DNA from: JBLKSS01 sp047607725
Lineage (GTDB): Bacteria; Pseudomonadota; Gammaproteobacteria; Enterobacterales; Enterobacteriaceae
Reading direction: 5' to 3'
Length of the DNA: 16,878 nt
Assembly: GCF_047607725.1 (NCBI RefSeq)
Contig: NZ_JBLKSS010000136.1
Span: 1 to 16,878 of the forward strand
In this document: one piece after another, positions 1 to 6,128 of the stretch
Numbering within the stretch: the first letter of the stretch is position 1
How the letters are laid out: each line of letters opens with the position of its first letter
The notes under the pieces: generated by a model
Told to the model about the DNA's origin: nothing
The model's input: the letters and a program-made list of their open reading frames with translations, nothing else
Databases searched by the model: none
Made by a program: the position numbers and the translations under genes

Positions 1-334
1 ACCGCCCACGGCGGCCTGATATTCCATCCAGAGCAGCTGTTTGGTCACGCCCTTGCGGCTTAACTCGGTATCGATATCAAGCCAGCTGGGTAAGGTCTTG
101 ATAGCCTTGCCGGATTTGCCGGGATAGAGCAGGCGGTCGAAGTCGACGGGGGACAGTTCCGCCGGCAATGGCCAGACCAGGTTAGCTACCGTGAATCGGC
201 CGAGGATATCGTGCACTGTGGTACAGCCGATGCCGAGCGATGGTGCGATTCGAGCGACGCTGCTCAAATTTCATACATAACACATTGATATAGATACATA
301 TTTCTGTTATCGCGTTCTTCTTTTTACGTGCCAT
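1..334 (-). pseudogene. istA: IS21 transposase IstA, N-terminal part, frameshifted
   Basis: On the minus strand from the ATG at 334, one frame gives a Lys-rich start and then a helix-turn-helix beginning (KFEQRRSNRTIA). The match continues in another frame from about 250 down to the edge (PSLGIGCTTVHDILGRF, then WPLPAELSP and LSRKGVTKQLLWMEY). These are characteristic of IstA: the N-terminal helix-turn-helix, the WPLP segment and the RKGVT..LLW..Y motif ahead of the DDE domain. The two halves are not in one frame, so an indel lies near 245-252. IstA would normally cut and join the IS ends; this copy is probably dead unless the frames are joined. The catalytic domain lies beyond the edge. Confidence 0.75.
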
Positions 335-398
335 GCCATACCCCCGGAAGCTAAAAGTCTCCAGAGTATGGCGGAACAGAAGATGAGCGATCGGACAG

Positions 399-440
399 AA
401 TCGGAATCAGTGATCGGGTGAAATCGGAATCAGTGATCGG
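399..440. repeat. Tandem 19-bp repeats in the IS21 terminus
   Basis: The 19-base unit AATCGGAATCAGTGATCGG occurs at 399-417 and again, identical, at 422-440. Related shorter copies of the ATCGGAC core flank it near 389-396 and 436-442. Multiple repeats inside each end are known for IS21-family elements, where they are thought to bind the transposase. Confidence 0.8.
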
Positions 441-458
441 ACGTGACCGGAACCAGCA

Positions 459-1019
459 TCATCCCGCGGATGGCGAAAATGCTGATGGAGGGGGTCTATC
501 CCATCAGCGAATGCATCCAGGAAATCGCCCAGGCGCGCGCCGGCTCTTTCGGGCAGATCTCCATTGGTCTGGACTCTGCGGTCAGTGTTGGCCATCCGGT
601 CACGCTGTCGGTATCGATGGTGATGATACCGATTATGCTGGTGCTGGCGGCGATTATTCCCGGCAATGAATTTCTGCCGTTTGCCGGGGCGATATGTTCC
701 GCACCCTGCTTACCGGCCTGTTGACCTTGAGTCTGGCGTTATTAATGGTACCAACCTGGCGCCGCTGGTGACCAGCACCGCCGTCAGCACCGGCTTCTCG
801 CTGCCCAACGGCGCCTCCAGCATCAGTAGCGTTGACTATGCCGGCGCCATGCTGCCCTGGGCGATGATTCAAGGATTTAAATTTAAAGTGGTGGGCGTTG
901 TGGTCCTCACCGTGATAACCCTGCTGCCGGCGCTATGGAATCGGCGCAAGATTTTGCAAGAAGCCCGTGAGCTGGCGCAAGCGCAGCAGGCTGAAACCAA
1001 TGTGGAGAACGCATCATGA
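459..1019 (+). pseudogene. gatC: PTS galactitol-type EIIC, C-terminal remnant (IS-truncated, frameshifted)
   Basis: This is the C-terminal part of a galactitol-family sugar permease (EIIC), an inner-membrane protein of about 450 residues that carries the sugar during PTS uptake. Three frames must be joined. The frame from about 459 to 688 gives IIPRMAKMLMEG, IGLDSAVSVGHP and IPGNEFLPFAG; the frame from 691 gives DMFRTLLTGLLTLSLALL; the frame from about 741 gives NGTNLAPLVTSTAVSTGF to the stop at 1019. About 18 residues normally present between the LPFAG and MFRT segments are missing, so a deletion as well as frameshifts has occurred. The 5' two thirds are lost at the IS21 insertion. The stop overlaps the EIIA start by 4 bases, so the two were one operon. 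It cannot make a working permease. Confidence 0.82.
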
Positions 1020-1471
1020 TGTTTAGCGAACGCCACGTCATCGTGGTCGACCAGCCAGTCAGCCGGGAGCAATTACTGACCCGGCTGGCGGATAGCCTGC
1101 TCGCCGATGGCCTGGTCAAAGACAGCTTTCTCGGCGGCGTACTGGCGCGCGAGCGGGAGTACCCTACCGGCATAGATATGGAAACCCATGCCATCGCCAT
1201 TCCGCATACCGAATATGAGCATGTCAATAAAACCGGTTTCGCGGTCGCCATCAATCGCGCCAGCGTGGCGTTTCAGCGCACCGACGATCCCGAACAACAG
1301 GTCAAACCAGCGATCGTGGTGCTGATGGCCATCGATCCGACCTGCGAGAAAGTCGTGATTATCCAATCGCTGTTCGCCCTGCTGGCGGATGTTGATGCAG
1401 TGAACAAAATCAGCGAATACTCGCCGGCGGAGATCGCGAAAACATTCTCGCAGGCCATCACAACTCATTAG
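1016..1471 (+). CDS. gatA: PTS galactitol-type EIIA phosphocarrier
   Basis: A 151-residue cytoplasmic PTS EIIA domain of the fructose/mannitol/PtsN superfamily, closest in pattern to GatA. The active-site motif AIAIPHTE is present with the phospho-accepting histidine at residue 64, and the preceding REREYPTGIDMETHAI segment matches GatA. In the family this His takes phosphate from HPr and passes it to EIIB. The length is normal and the frame is open. The start has a good ribosome site (GGAG at 1003-1006) and overlaps the EIIC stop as ATGA; a second Met follows directly. Its EIIC partner is a pseudogene and no EIIB is in view, so the protein is probably an orphan. The specific sugar is inferred from family resemblance only. 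Confidence 0.85.
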   Translation: MMFSERHVIVVDQPVSREQLLTRLADSLLADGLVKDSFLGGVLAREREYPTGIDMETHAIAIPHTEYEHVNKTGFAVAINRASVAFQRTDDPEQQVKPAIVVLMAIDPTCEKVVIIQSLFALLADVDAVNKISEYSPAEIAKTFSQAITTH

Positions 1472-1472
1472 A

Positions 1473-1838
1473 ATGGGAGACGGTAAAAGCGCAAAGGGGA
1501 AGACGGCGGTGAATAAAGCCATGTTGAGGGTTAGCCAGGTGATCGACATCGCCATGGTGAGCCGCAAAACCGTTTACAACACCATCAACAGCGGGCGGTT
1601 GAAGTATCAACTGGTGTTCCAGAACAATCGTCAGGTGCGGATGTTCCATCAGGACGATGTGCTGGAAGCCTTCCCCAAAGCCAACCGGGCCGCACTGGAA
1701 GTGCAGGCGCTACTGCAGGAGGTCGAGCGCCTGAAATTCGCCTTATCCGAACTGCAAAAAGCCGTTGAGGCCATGGATCCGCCGGTACGCACGGAAATGA
1801 CCGAGGCACGTTTCACGTCAAAAACGCCGGCGAAATAG
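1473..1838 (+). CDS. Small helix-turn-helix DNA-binding protein
   Basis: I do not recognise a named gene. The 121-residue product has a MerR/excisionase-like winged helix-turn-helix at about residues 18-65 (LRVSQVIDIAMVSRKTVYNT, then a wing containing NNRQVRMFHQDDVLEAF). A probable coiled coil follows at about 72-101 (heptads in VQALLQEVERLKFALSELQ), then a polar tail. It begins two bases after the EIIA stop, so it is probably co-transcribed with the PTS genes. The ATG at 1473 has no visible ribosome site; a GTG near 1510 preceded by AGGGG, or the ATG at 1521 directly before the HTH, may be the real start. DNA binding is inferred from the fold; target and role are unknown. It is not a DeoR-type GatR. 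Confidence 0.6.
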   Translation: MGDGKSAKGKTAVNKAMLRVSQVIDIAMVSRKTVYNTINSGRLKYQLVFQNNRQVRMFHQDDVLEAFPKANRAALEVQALLQEVERLKFALSELQKAVEAMDPPVRTEMTEARFTSKTPAK

Positions 1839-1866
1839 GCACCGTTCGCCGGCAAGCCCCCCTCGG

Positions 1867-2465
1867 TTAGGCGGTGAACCCGCCGTTCACCTCAATCACC
1901 GAGCCGGTAATGAAGCCCGCACCCGGCCCCGCCAGGAACACAATCGTCGCCATCACCTCTTCAAGGGTTGCATAGCGCGGTATCGCAAACGTTTCCAGCA
2001 ACCCAGGCGGCAGCTTGCCCTGTGAATTGGCCGCCATATCGGTATCCATGACCCCCGCCTGCACCATATTGACGGTAATATTGCGCGCACCAAGATCACG
2101 CGCGGCGCCCCAGCTATAAGCAACGATGGCGGCCTTACTCGCCGCATAGTCCGTGGTCCCCGGAAAGGCGACGCGCGCGCCCAGGCCGGATCCGACCGAA
2201 ATAATCCGCCCCCTTCGGATAACACTTTGACGGCGGCGCGGATGGTGGCGATAACGCCATGGGTATTGATCGCCCATTACCTATCCATCGCGGCGCTGTT
2301 GACCAGTATGTCGAGTTGACCGAATCGATCCACAACCTGTTGGATCAGTCGCACCGGCGCTGCCGGATCCCCTTGGTCCGCCTGAAACGCTGCGGCCCGA
2401 ACGCCGCTTTTTTGCAGCTTAGCCACCACGGCCGCCGCCTTATCCGTAGACGCAACATAACTTGA
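1867..2465 (-). pseudogene. Short-chain dehydrogenase/reductase (SDR), 5'-truncated and frameshifted
   Basis: An SDR (NAD(P)-dependent oxidoreductase) read on the minus strand. The first recognisable piece, from about 2465 to 2277, has SYVASTDKAAAVVAKL and then DRFGQLDILVNSAA, the strand carrying the conserved NSA/NAG motif. A TAA at 2277-2279 stands where about 15-20 residues are missing. The same frame resumes with WAINTHGVIATIRAAV, and a one-base shift in the C5 run (2209-2213) leads to GGRIISVGS, the catalytic YAASK, and the C-terminal TGSVIEVNGGFTA ending at 1867. The glycine-rich cofactor motif (TGGSRGIG-like, about the first 35 residues) is absent. The divergent TetR remnant is the likely former regulator. 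Not functional. Confidence 0.85.
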
Positions 2466-3048
2466 AGGCGAGGCGCTGGGCGCGGCGCTAGCCGTTTTCT
2501 GGCAGAAAAGTCATGAAGGTGCCTCGTTTGACGATTTGACCAAGGCCACGGGCGTCGCCCGTCCCGACCTTTACGCTGCGTTTGGCAATAAGGCGTCGCT
2601 GTTTGGCAAGGCCCTTGACCTTTATCAAACAAAATATATGTGCTTCATGACGGAAGCGTTGGACGCGCCCACGTCATTGAAGGTGGTGGAGCATATGCTG
2701 CGCGGCGCCCTGGCGCTTCATACCCTTGACGCCGCACATCCGGGTTGCCTGGGCATTAACGGTGCCCTCGCCTGCTCGGATGACGCCGAACCCATTCGTC
2801 ACGAACTGGTACACCGGCGCGAGTCCGCGCAAGCGTTACTTGCCCAGCGTCTTGAGCGGGCGAAGGCGGAGGGTGATTTGCCGACGTGGGTGAACCCCGC
2901 GCATTCGGCATCTTATGTTATGGCCGTTTCGCAGGGAATGGCGGTACAGGCAAAGGCCAGCGCGTCGAAGAACGCGTTGGAGGGGCTGGTTAATCACGTG
3001 CTCAGCACCTGGCCATCCTCAAAGACGGAGCATGGCGAACAACGCTGA
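2461..3048 (+). pseudogene. TetR/AcrR-family regulator, 5' end lost
   Basis: A TetR-type repressor lacking its start. The open frame begins after an in-frame TAA at 2458 with EGEALGAALAVFWQKSHEG, then the helix-turn-helix (FDDLTKATGVARPDLYAAFG) and a complete ligand-binding half (HPGCLGINGALACSDDAEPI, QGMAVQA). Roughly ten N-terminal residues and the initiation codon are missing. The first possible internal start, TTG at 2536, falls inside the recognition region and would remove helix 1. It is divergent from the SDR pseudogene, whose 5' end stops at the same place, so the regulator and its likely target gene lost their shared promoter together. A short product from the TTG would probably not bind DNA. 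Confidence 0.8.
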
Positions 3049-3362
3049 AACGAGTGTATGCCCTCACCATCATAGTAGGCGTTAGAGGGATCATAACCGC
3101 ATGTGCCGGGGCTATTAATTCCTACGCCGGCACCTACCCACGTTATCGGATCTACTGCCGGCGTCAACTTCGCTCTTGAAAGTGGGATAGCGTCGCGCTG
3201 TTTACACCTTCAGCCAACGCGTCCCGCCAGGGGGCTTGCCCTTCACGCCTGTCCCCAATGGCACGGCACGCCCAGCGGGCAGCCACTCTGCCCGAGCACG
3301 CCCACCGCCGGAATTCCGCTAAAACCGCCCTTCGCCTCGCACTCGTCACACTTTCACGCCCG
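3049..3362. other. Gene-free stretch, no recognisable content
   Basis: Between the TetR stop and the second SDR pseudogene I see no convincing gene on either strand. Short open frames exist on both strands but show no recognisable motifs. One minus-strand frame around 3070-3180 lacks stops and is rich in Gly, Asn and Tyr, possibly a remnant of a lost gene, but I cannot name it. No T-tracted terminator hairpin was found. Confidence 0.5.
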
Positions 3363-4142
3363 TTAGGCCGTGGGAACCGTGCCCCCGTCTATCACGTATT
3401 CCGTACCGGAAATAGCCGCCGCCAGCGGTGAAGCCAGGAACGCAAGTAAGATGGGCAACCTCGGTAAGCTTCGATGGCCGTCCGAGCGGAATGCCGCCGA
3501 GGGCGTTCATGATGATGCGTTTTCCCCCTTCGTAGTCGGTCCCCGCCTGCTGCGCAAGCCGTTCGGCGAGGGCCACGGCGGCCTCGGTTTCTATCCACCC
3601 CGGTGCCACACGTACAACCCGAATACCTTGTGGCGTCACTTCTTTTGACAAACTCTTGCTGTAGGTCGATAGCGTGGCTTTGGCGGCAGCATAGCCCGTG
3701 GTCGATTCGGGTAAAGGCAGCGCACGCTGAATCGATGTAACGTGAATGATAACCCCCTTCTTTTGCGCCAACATCGCGGGCAGCAGCGCGCGATCCAGTC
3801 GTACGGCGGGCAGGAGTTGAGGTTCAATTCCCGCTGCCACTCCTCCCCACCCAGCGCTGCGAATCCCCCTGCAGGCGCTGACGAACCGCCCAGTACATGC
3901 ACAATGACATCCACTCCCCCAAGGTGGCTACCGACAGCCCTGGTTACGGTGTCACAGCCTTCGGGAGTGGTCAAATCGGCGGCAACAAAAAATTCCGCTC
4001 GCCTGTCTTCCGGCTGATGGCGCGCGCTAGTGAGCACCCTGGCACCAAGTTGTTGCATTAGTTGAACCACTGCCTTACTCACGCCTTTGGTCCCTGAGGT
4101 GACCAGGACGCGCTGACCTTGTAGTTGCAGATCCCAATTCAT
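3363..4142 (-). pseudogene. SDR-family oxidoreductase, two frameshifts
   Basis: A near-complete SDR gene read from the ATG at 4142. The first frame runs MNWDLQLQGQRVLVTSGTKG (Rossmann cofactor motif T-S-G-T-K-G) through VIVHVLGGSSAP to EEWQRELNLN. A one-base deletion near 3816 moves it to LLPAVRLDRALLPAM, with catalytic Ser in HVTSIQ and the YAAAK pair. A one-base change near 3443-3450 then moves it to AFLASPLAAAISGTEYVIDG and the natural end GGTVPTA at 3363. All family elements are present in order, so only two point indels break it. The start overlaps the upstream NTF2-like gene by 4 bases, so they form an operon. The substrate is unknown. Confidence 0.87.
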
Positions 4143-4468
4143 CGGCGGCTCCCCCGGTAGAAAACTTTATTGCCCACCCGCGTAAACATGGGTGGAAGGG
4201 ACACTGGGCTGCCGGAACAAAAACCAACGACTTCAGCGACCACCGTGCCCTCTTTCCCCAGCAGCGCAACATGCCGAGGATCAACGCTGTAGGGGTGGGT
4301 CTGCTGCGCCGATTGCGGCCAAGATAGAATAGCGTCGCGCCCTGGACAGGCCTGTCCCTCATCTGAAACGACAGTTGTAGCAGCACAATAGGGGGCTAAA
4401 CGGGCCATTTCCGCACCGTTGCTCACCGCAAAGTAGGTCATAAGCGCTTCAGATAATGAAAGAGTCAT
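4139..4468 (-). CDS. NTF2/SnoaL-like small protein
   Basis: A 109-residue cytoplasmic protein with the pattern of the nuclear-transport-factor-2/SnoaL-like fold: an N-terminal helix (LSEALMTYFAVSNGAEMARL), a segment like the family's D.G...G...I..W (SDEGQACPGRDAILSW), and a beta-rich C-terminal half (GTVVAEVVGFCSGSPVSL). Such proteins are often co-encoded with an SDR, and here the stop overlaps the SDR start as ATGA. The last 15 residues (TRVGNKVFYRGSRR) fit the family less well, so a late indel cannot be excluded. It is divergent from the HxlR regulator, which probably controls it. The reaction, if any, is unknown. Confidence 0.7.
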   Translation of the reverse strand: MTLSLSEALMTYFAVSNGAEMARLAPYCAATTVVSDEGQACPGRDAILSWPQSAQQTHPYSVDPRHVALLGKEGTVVAEVVGFCSGSPVSLPPMFTRVGNKVFYRGSRR

Positions 4469-4521
4469 GGTCGTCTCTAATTATTGATTGCCGTACGATC
4501 ATTTTCTTCATAAGCTAACCC

Positions 4522-4560
4522 ATTATACAAGAACGCACCTAAAAGTAAGTAACCTACCTA
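4522..4560 (-). promoter_or_regulatory. Divergent promoter and possible HxlR operator
   Basis: On the minus strand a perfect TATAAT lies at 4527-4522, about 55 bases before the NTF2-like start, preceded by TTG. Upstream of it, where the -35 would lie, are stacked four-base repeats TAGGTAGG and TTACTTAC (4560-4545) containing the short inverted arms GTA...TAC. That block also abuts the regulator's own ATG, so it is a reasonable candidate operator for autoregulation and operon control. The -35 match is weak, as expected for a regulated promoter. This is inference from position and sequence only. Confidence 0.45.
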
Positions 4561-5072
4561 TGAGAAAGGTCTATACACCGGCAACCGCGGCCAATGGCGT
4601 GGAACACGTGATTAAACTGTTGGAGGAGAGGTGGAAACTCATCATACTGTTCCACCTGTTTGACGGGAAAGTGCAGCGTTATTCCGACCTGGAAAAACTT
4701 ATCCCCGGCATTTCACAGAAAATGCTTGCTCAGCAATTGCGGCAATTGGAGGCGGATGGCATCGTGGCGCGCAAGATTTATCCGCAAGTTCCCCCCAAGG
4801 TCGAGTACCGACTGACACCCTGGGGCCAGGCATTATGCCCGGCGTTAGACGCCATGCTTAAATGGGCAGAGCAGAAGGATGATATTTCCAACCGGCGGCG
4901 CCCGCTAGGTAAATTTCAACTGCAGTCCGCCTACGAATCGGGCCAAAACGCCAACAGCCTGAGAGCGAAACCACAGGGTAACAGCGAGGCGAGAAAACCG
5001 TCGGCTACGCCGCAGCCCCCTTGCCGCTGCGGCGAAATCACCGCCAGGCGCGTTGTAGTGTCCTTAAAATGA
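4560..5072 (+). CDS. HxlR-family transcriptional regulator
   Basis: A winged helix-turn-helix regulator of the HxlR class. From the ATG at 4560 it reads VEHVIKLLEERWKLIILFHL (the family's G.W...IL..L helix), YSDLEKLIPGISQKMLAQQL (recognition helix), QLEADGIVARKIYPQVPPKV with VEYRLTPWGQAL (wing), all within the first 110 residues. The frame is open upstream to a TTG at 4488, but HxlR proteins begin close to the motif, so I chose 4560. The final 60 residues (from about DDISNRRR) are Pro-, Arg- and Ser-rich and unlike the family, suggesting that the original stop was lost by an indel. It is divergent from the NTF2/SDR operon, its likely target. HxlR proteins often sense electrophiles through Cys; the core here has none before the tail. 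Confidence 0.8.
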   Translation: MRKVYTPATAANGVEHVIKLLEERWKLIILFHLFDGKVQRYSDLEKLIPGISQKMLAQQLRQLEADGIVARKIYPQVPPKVEYRLTPWGQALCPALDAMLKWAEQKDDISNRRRPLGKFQLQSAYESGQNANSLRAKPQGNSEARKPSATPQPPCRCGEITARRVVVSLK

Positions 5073-5402
5073 TGAGCACAACGGTCGTCCTTGCTGCGGG
5101 ATAGCAAGGGCAAAAAGAGGGACGCTCCGCTACAGGCCCACGCCGTTGGACGTCAAGTAAGCCATTTAACGGCGGTGAAATACCGAGTCTTATCGATAGT
5201 CCCCACATTTTGCCCAGAGGCTACGGCGGTTAAGGTTTAAGACCCGGCGCTGGTGAAACGGTAAACCTGTCAAGCCAGCGGCAACGCGGCACTTAATATG
5301 CTGCCGCATGCTGTGAAGCCGTACCGTTTCAATTACTCGCTGTAATGGAAAATAGCGCTAACGAAACATGCCCGAAGGGAAAACACCCCTATTGCGGCGC
5401 AA
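5073..5402. other. Gene-free stretch with inverted repeats
   Basis: There is no convincing gene between the HxlR stop and the cupin remnant. The stretch holds a 7-bp hairpin at 5089-5109 (CCTTGCT/AGCAAGG) without a T tract, and the larger inverted repeat listed separately at 5254-5331. Confidence 0.5.
5254..5331. repeat. Inverted repeat bounding a 78-bp segment
   Basis: The 10-base arms TGAAACGGTA (5254-5263) and TACCGTTTCA (5322-5331) are perfect inverted copies. Inside them is a second smaller pair, GCGGCA (5286-5291) and TGCCGC (5302-5307). The nested layout could be a tiny non-autonomous element, a processed RNA hairpin or chance; there is no T tract for a terminator. Confidence 0.5.
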
Positions 5403-5844
5403 TTATCCGGCCGGTTTCGATAAAGGGAGCCCCTTTTGCCCCGCATAGAATACCACGAGGGTCACGCCTTCTTTGCCGGTGTAACCGCGATGAGCGCTGT
5501 CGACCATCTCAGACACCACTTCTCCAGCCCTAAGCGTGTGTTTTTCGCCATTCGTTTTTTTTCAACGGTCAAAGCCCCTTTTAGCACATAGGCTGCATTG
5601 GGGATCGGATGTTCATGCCAGGGGAGACTGGTATTGGGCGCCACGGTAATTTTGAGAATGGAAAGTTGAGGCGTGCCTTTAGGGTATGCCTGGTATGAAA
5701 CGCCATCCCAAGACTTTTCCATCTCAAGCAGTTTTTCAACGTTAATACCGCCATCCTTATTGCTTTCATGTGCCTGGATAAAAAAAGGATGATGATAAAA
5801 GTAGAGCATATACAAATAGATAAAGTTCGATTGGCTAGTCGCAT
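5403..5844 (-). pseudogene. Exported cupin-domain protein, two homopolymer frameshifts
   Basis: A small single-domain cupin read from the ATG at 5844, which has a good ribosome site (AGGA, six bases upstream). Residues 1-25 look like a signal peptide (MRLANRTLSICICSTFIIIL, then a probable cleavage site after IQA), so the product would be periplasmic. Cupin motif 1 is clear (LPWHEHPIPNAAYVLKG), as is motif 2 (GEVVSEMVDSAHRGYTG), ending YAGQKGLPLSKPAG at 5403. Three frames are needed. They change at a coding-strand T7 run (5780-5786) and an A8 run (5555-5562), each one base short of the length that gives a 147-residue protein. Cupins bind a metal through His; the ligand and reaction are unknown. 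It is a pseudogene unless slippage restores the frame. Confidence 0.85.
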
Positions 5845-6126
5845 GCAAGATCCTTTGTCTATTTCGGCAGGTGGGTGGTCAAAAACCATACCATCTTCAT
5901 CACAACAGGGGAAGACAGGTTTGCGACCTGCCCGCCCCTCCCTATGAGTGGCAACGCCGCCTACTGGGTCTCAAAAGCAGTTTTGCTTAATTACCTAATG
6001 AAAAAATTCTGGTTAATCAATTGATTGTTATATTATCAAATATTGCGAGACACCAATTATTATTGACATTACTGAATTCAATAAATAATGTTCTAACTCC
6101 GCAATTTTTCACATCACGGAGTTTTT
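5845..6126. other. Intergenic stretch changing from GC-rich to AT-rich
   Basis: No gene is supported. Base composition drops sharply from about 5980 onward, marking the edge of the AT-rich polysaccharide island. The only structure I see is the hairpin at 6095-6128. Confidence 0.5.
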
Positions 6127-6128
6127 TT
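6095..6128 (+). terminator. Hairpin with T tract, plus-strand orientation
   Basis: The arms AACTCCG (6095-6101) and CGGAGTT (6117-6123) form a 7-bp stem with a 15-base loop, and a T run follows through 6128. Formally this is a factor-independent terminator for plus-strand transcription, although neighbouring genes on both sides read on the minus strand. On the minus strand no T run follows the stem, so it is not a standard terminator for waaL, whose stop codon abuts it. Confidence 0.45.

Larger units (their letters stand above)
1..458 (-). mobile_element. IS21-family insertion sequence, one end (partial)
   Basis: The left edge holds the istA-side end of an IS21-family element reading leftwards out of the window. 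It contains the N-terminal part of the IstA transposase and, between istA and the neighbouring gene, short repeated motifs typical of IS21-family ends. Homology to the interrupted PTS gene begins near 459-464, and the bases just before it, read on the minus strand, begin TG as IS21 ends do. I therefore place the junction near 458, uncertain by about 15 bases. The other end and istB are outside the window, so no target duplication can be checked. Confidence 0.75.

Noticed and set aside
3103..3366. Plus-strand ORF of 87 codons between TetR and the second SDR
   Set aside because: Its Pro/His/Ser-rich translation has no motif or ribosome site, and it ends just inside the SDR remnant; probably a chance frame.
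5089..5109. Hairpin CCTTGCT/AGCAAGG after the HxlR gene as a terminator
   Set aside because: No T run follows on either strand, so termination is not supported.
5345..5533. Small plus-strand ORF of 62 codons overlapping the cupin 3' end
   Set aside because: It overlaps the cupin C-terminus, which is clearly conserved in the other direction, and shows no motif.
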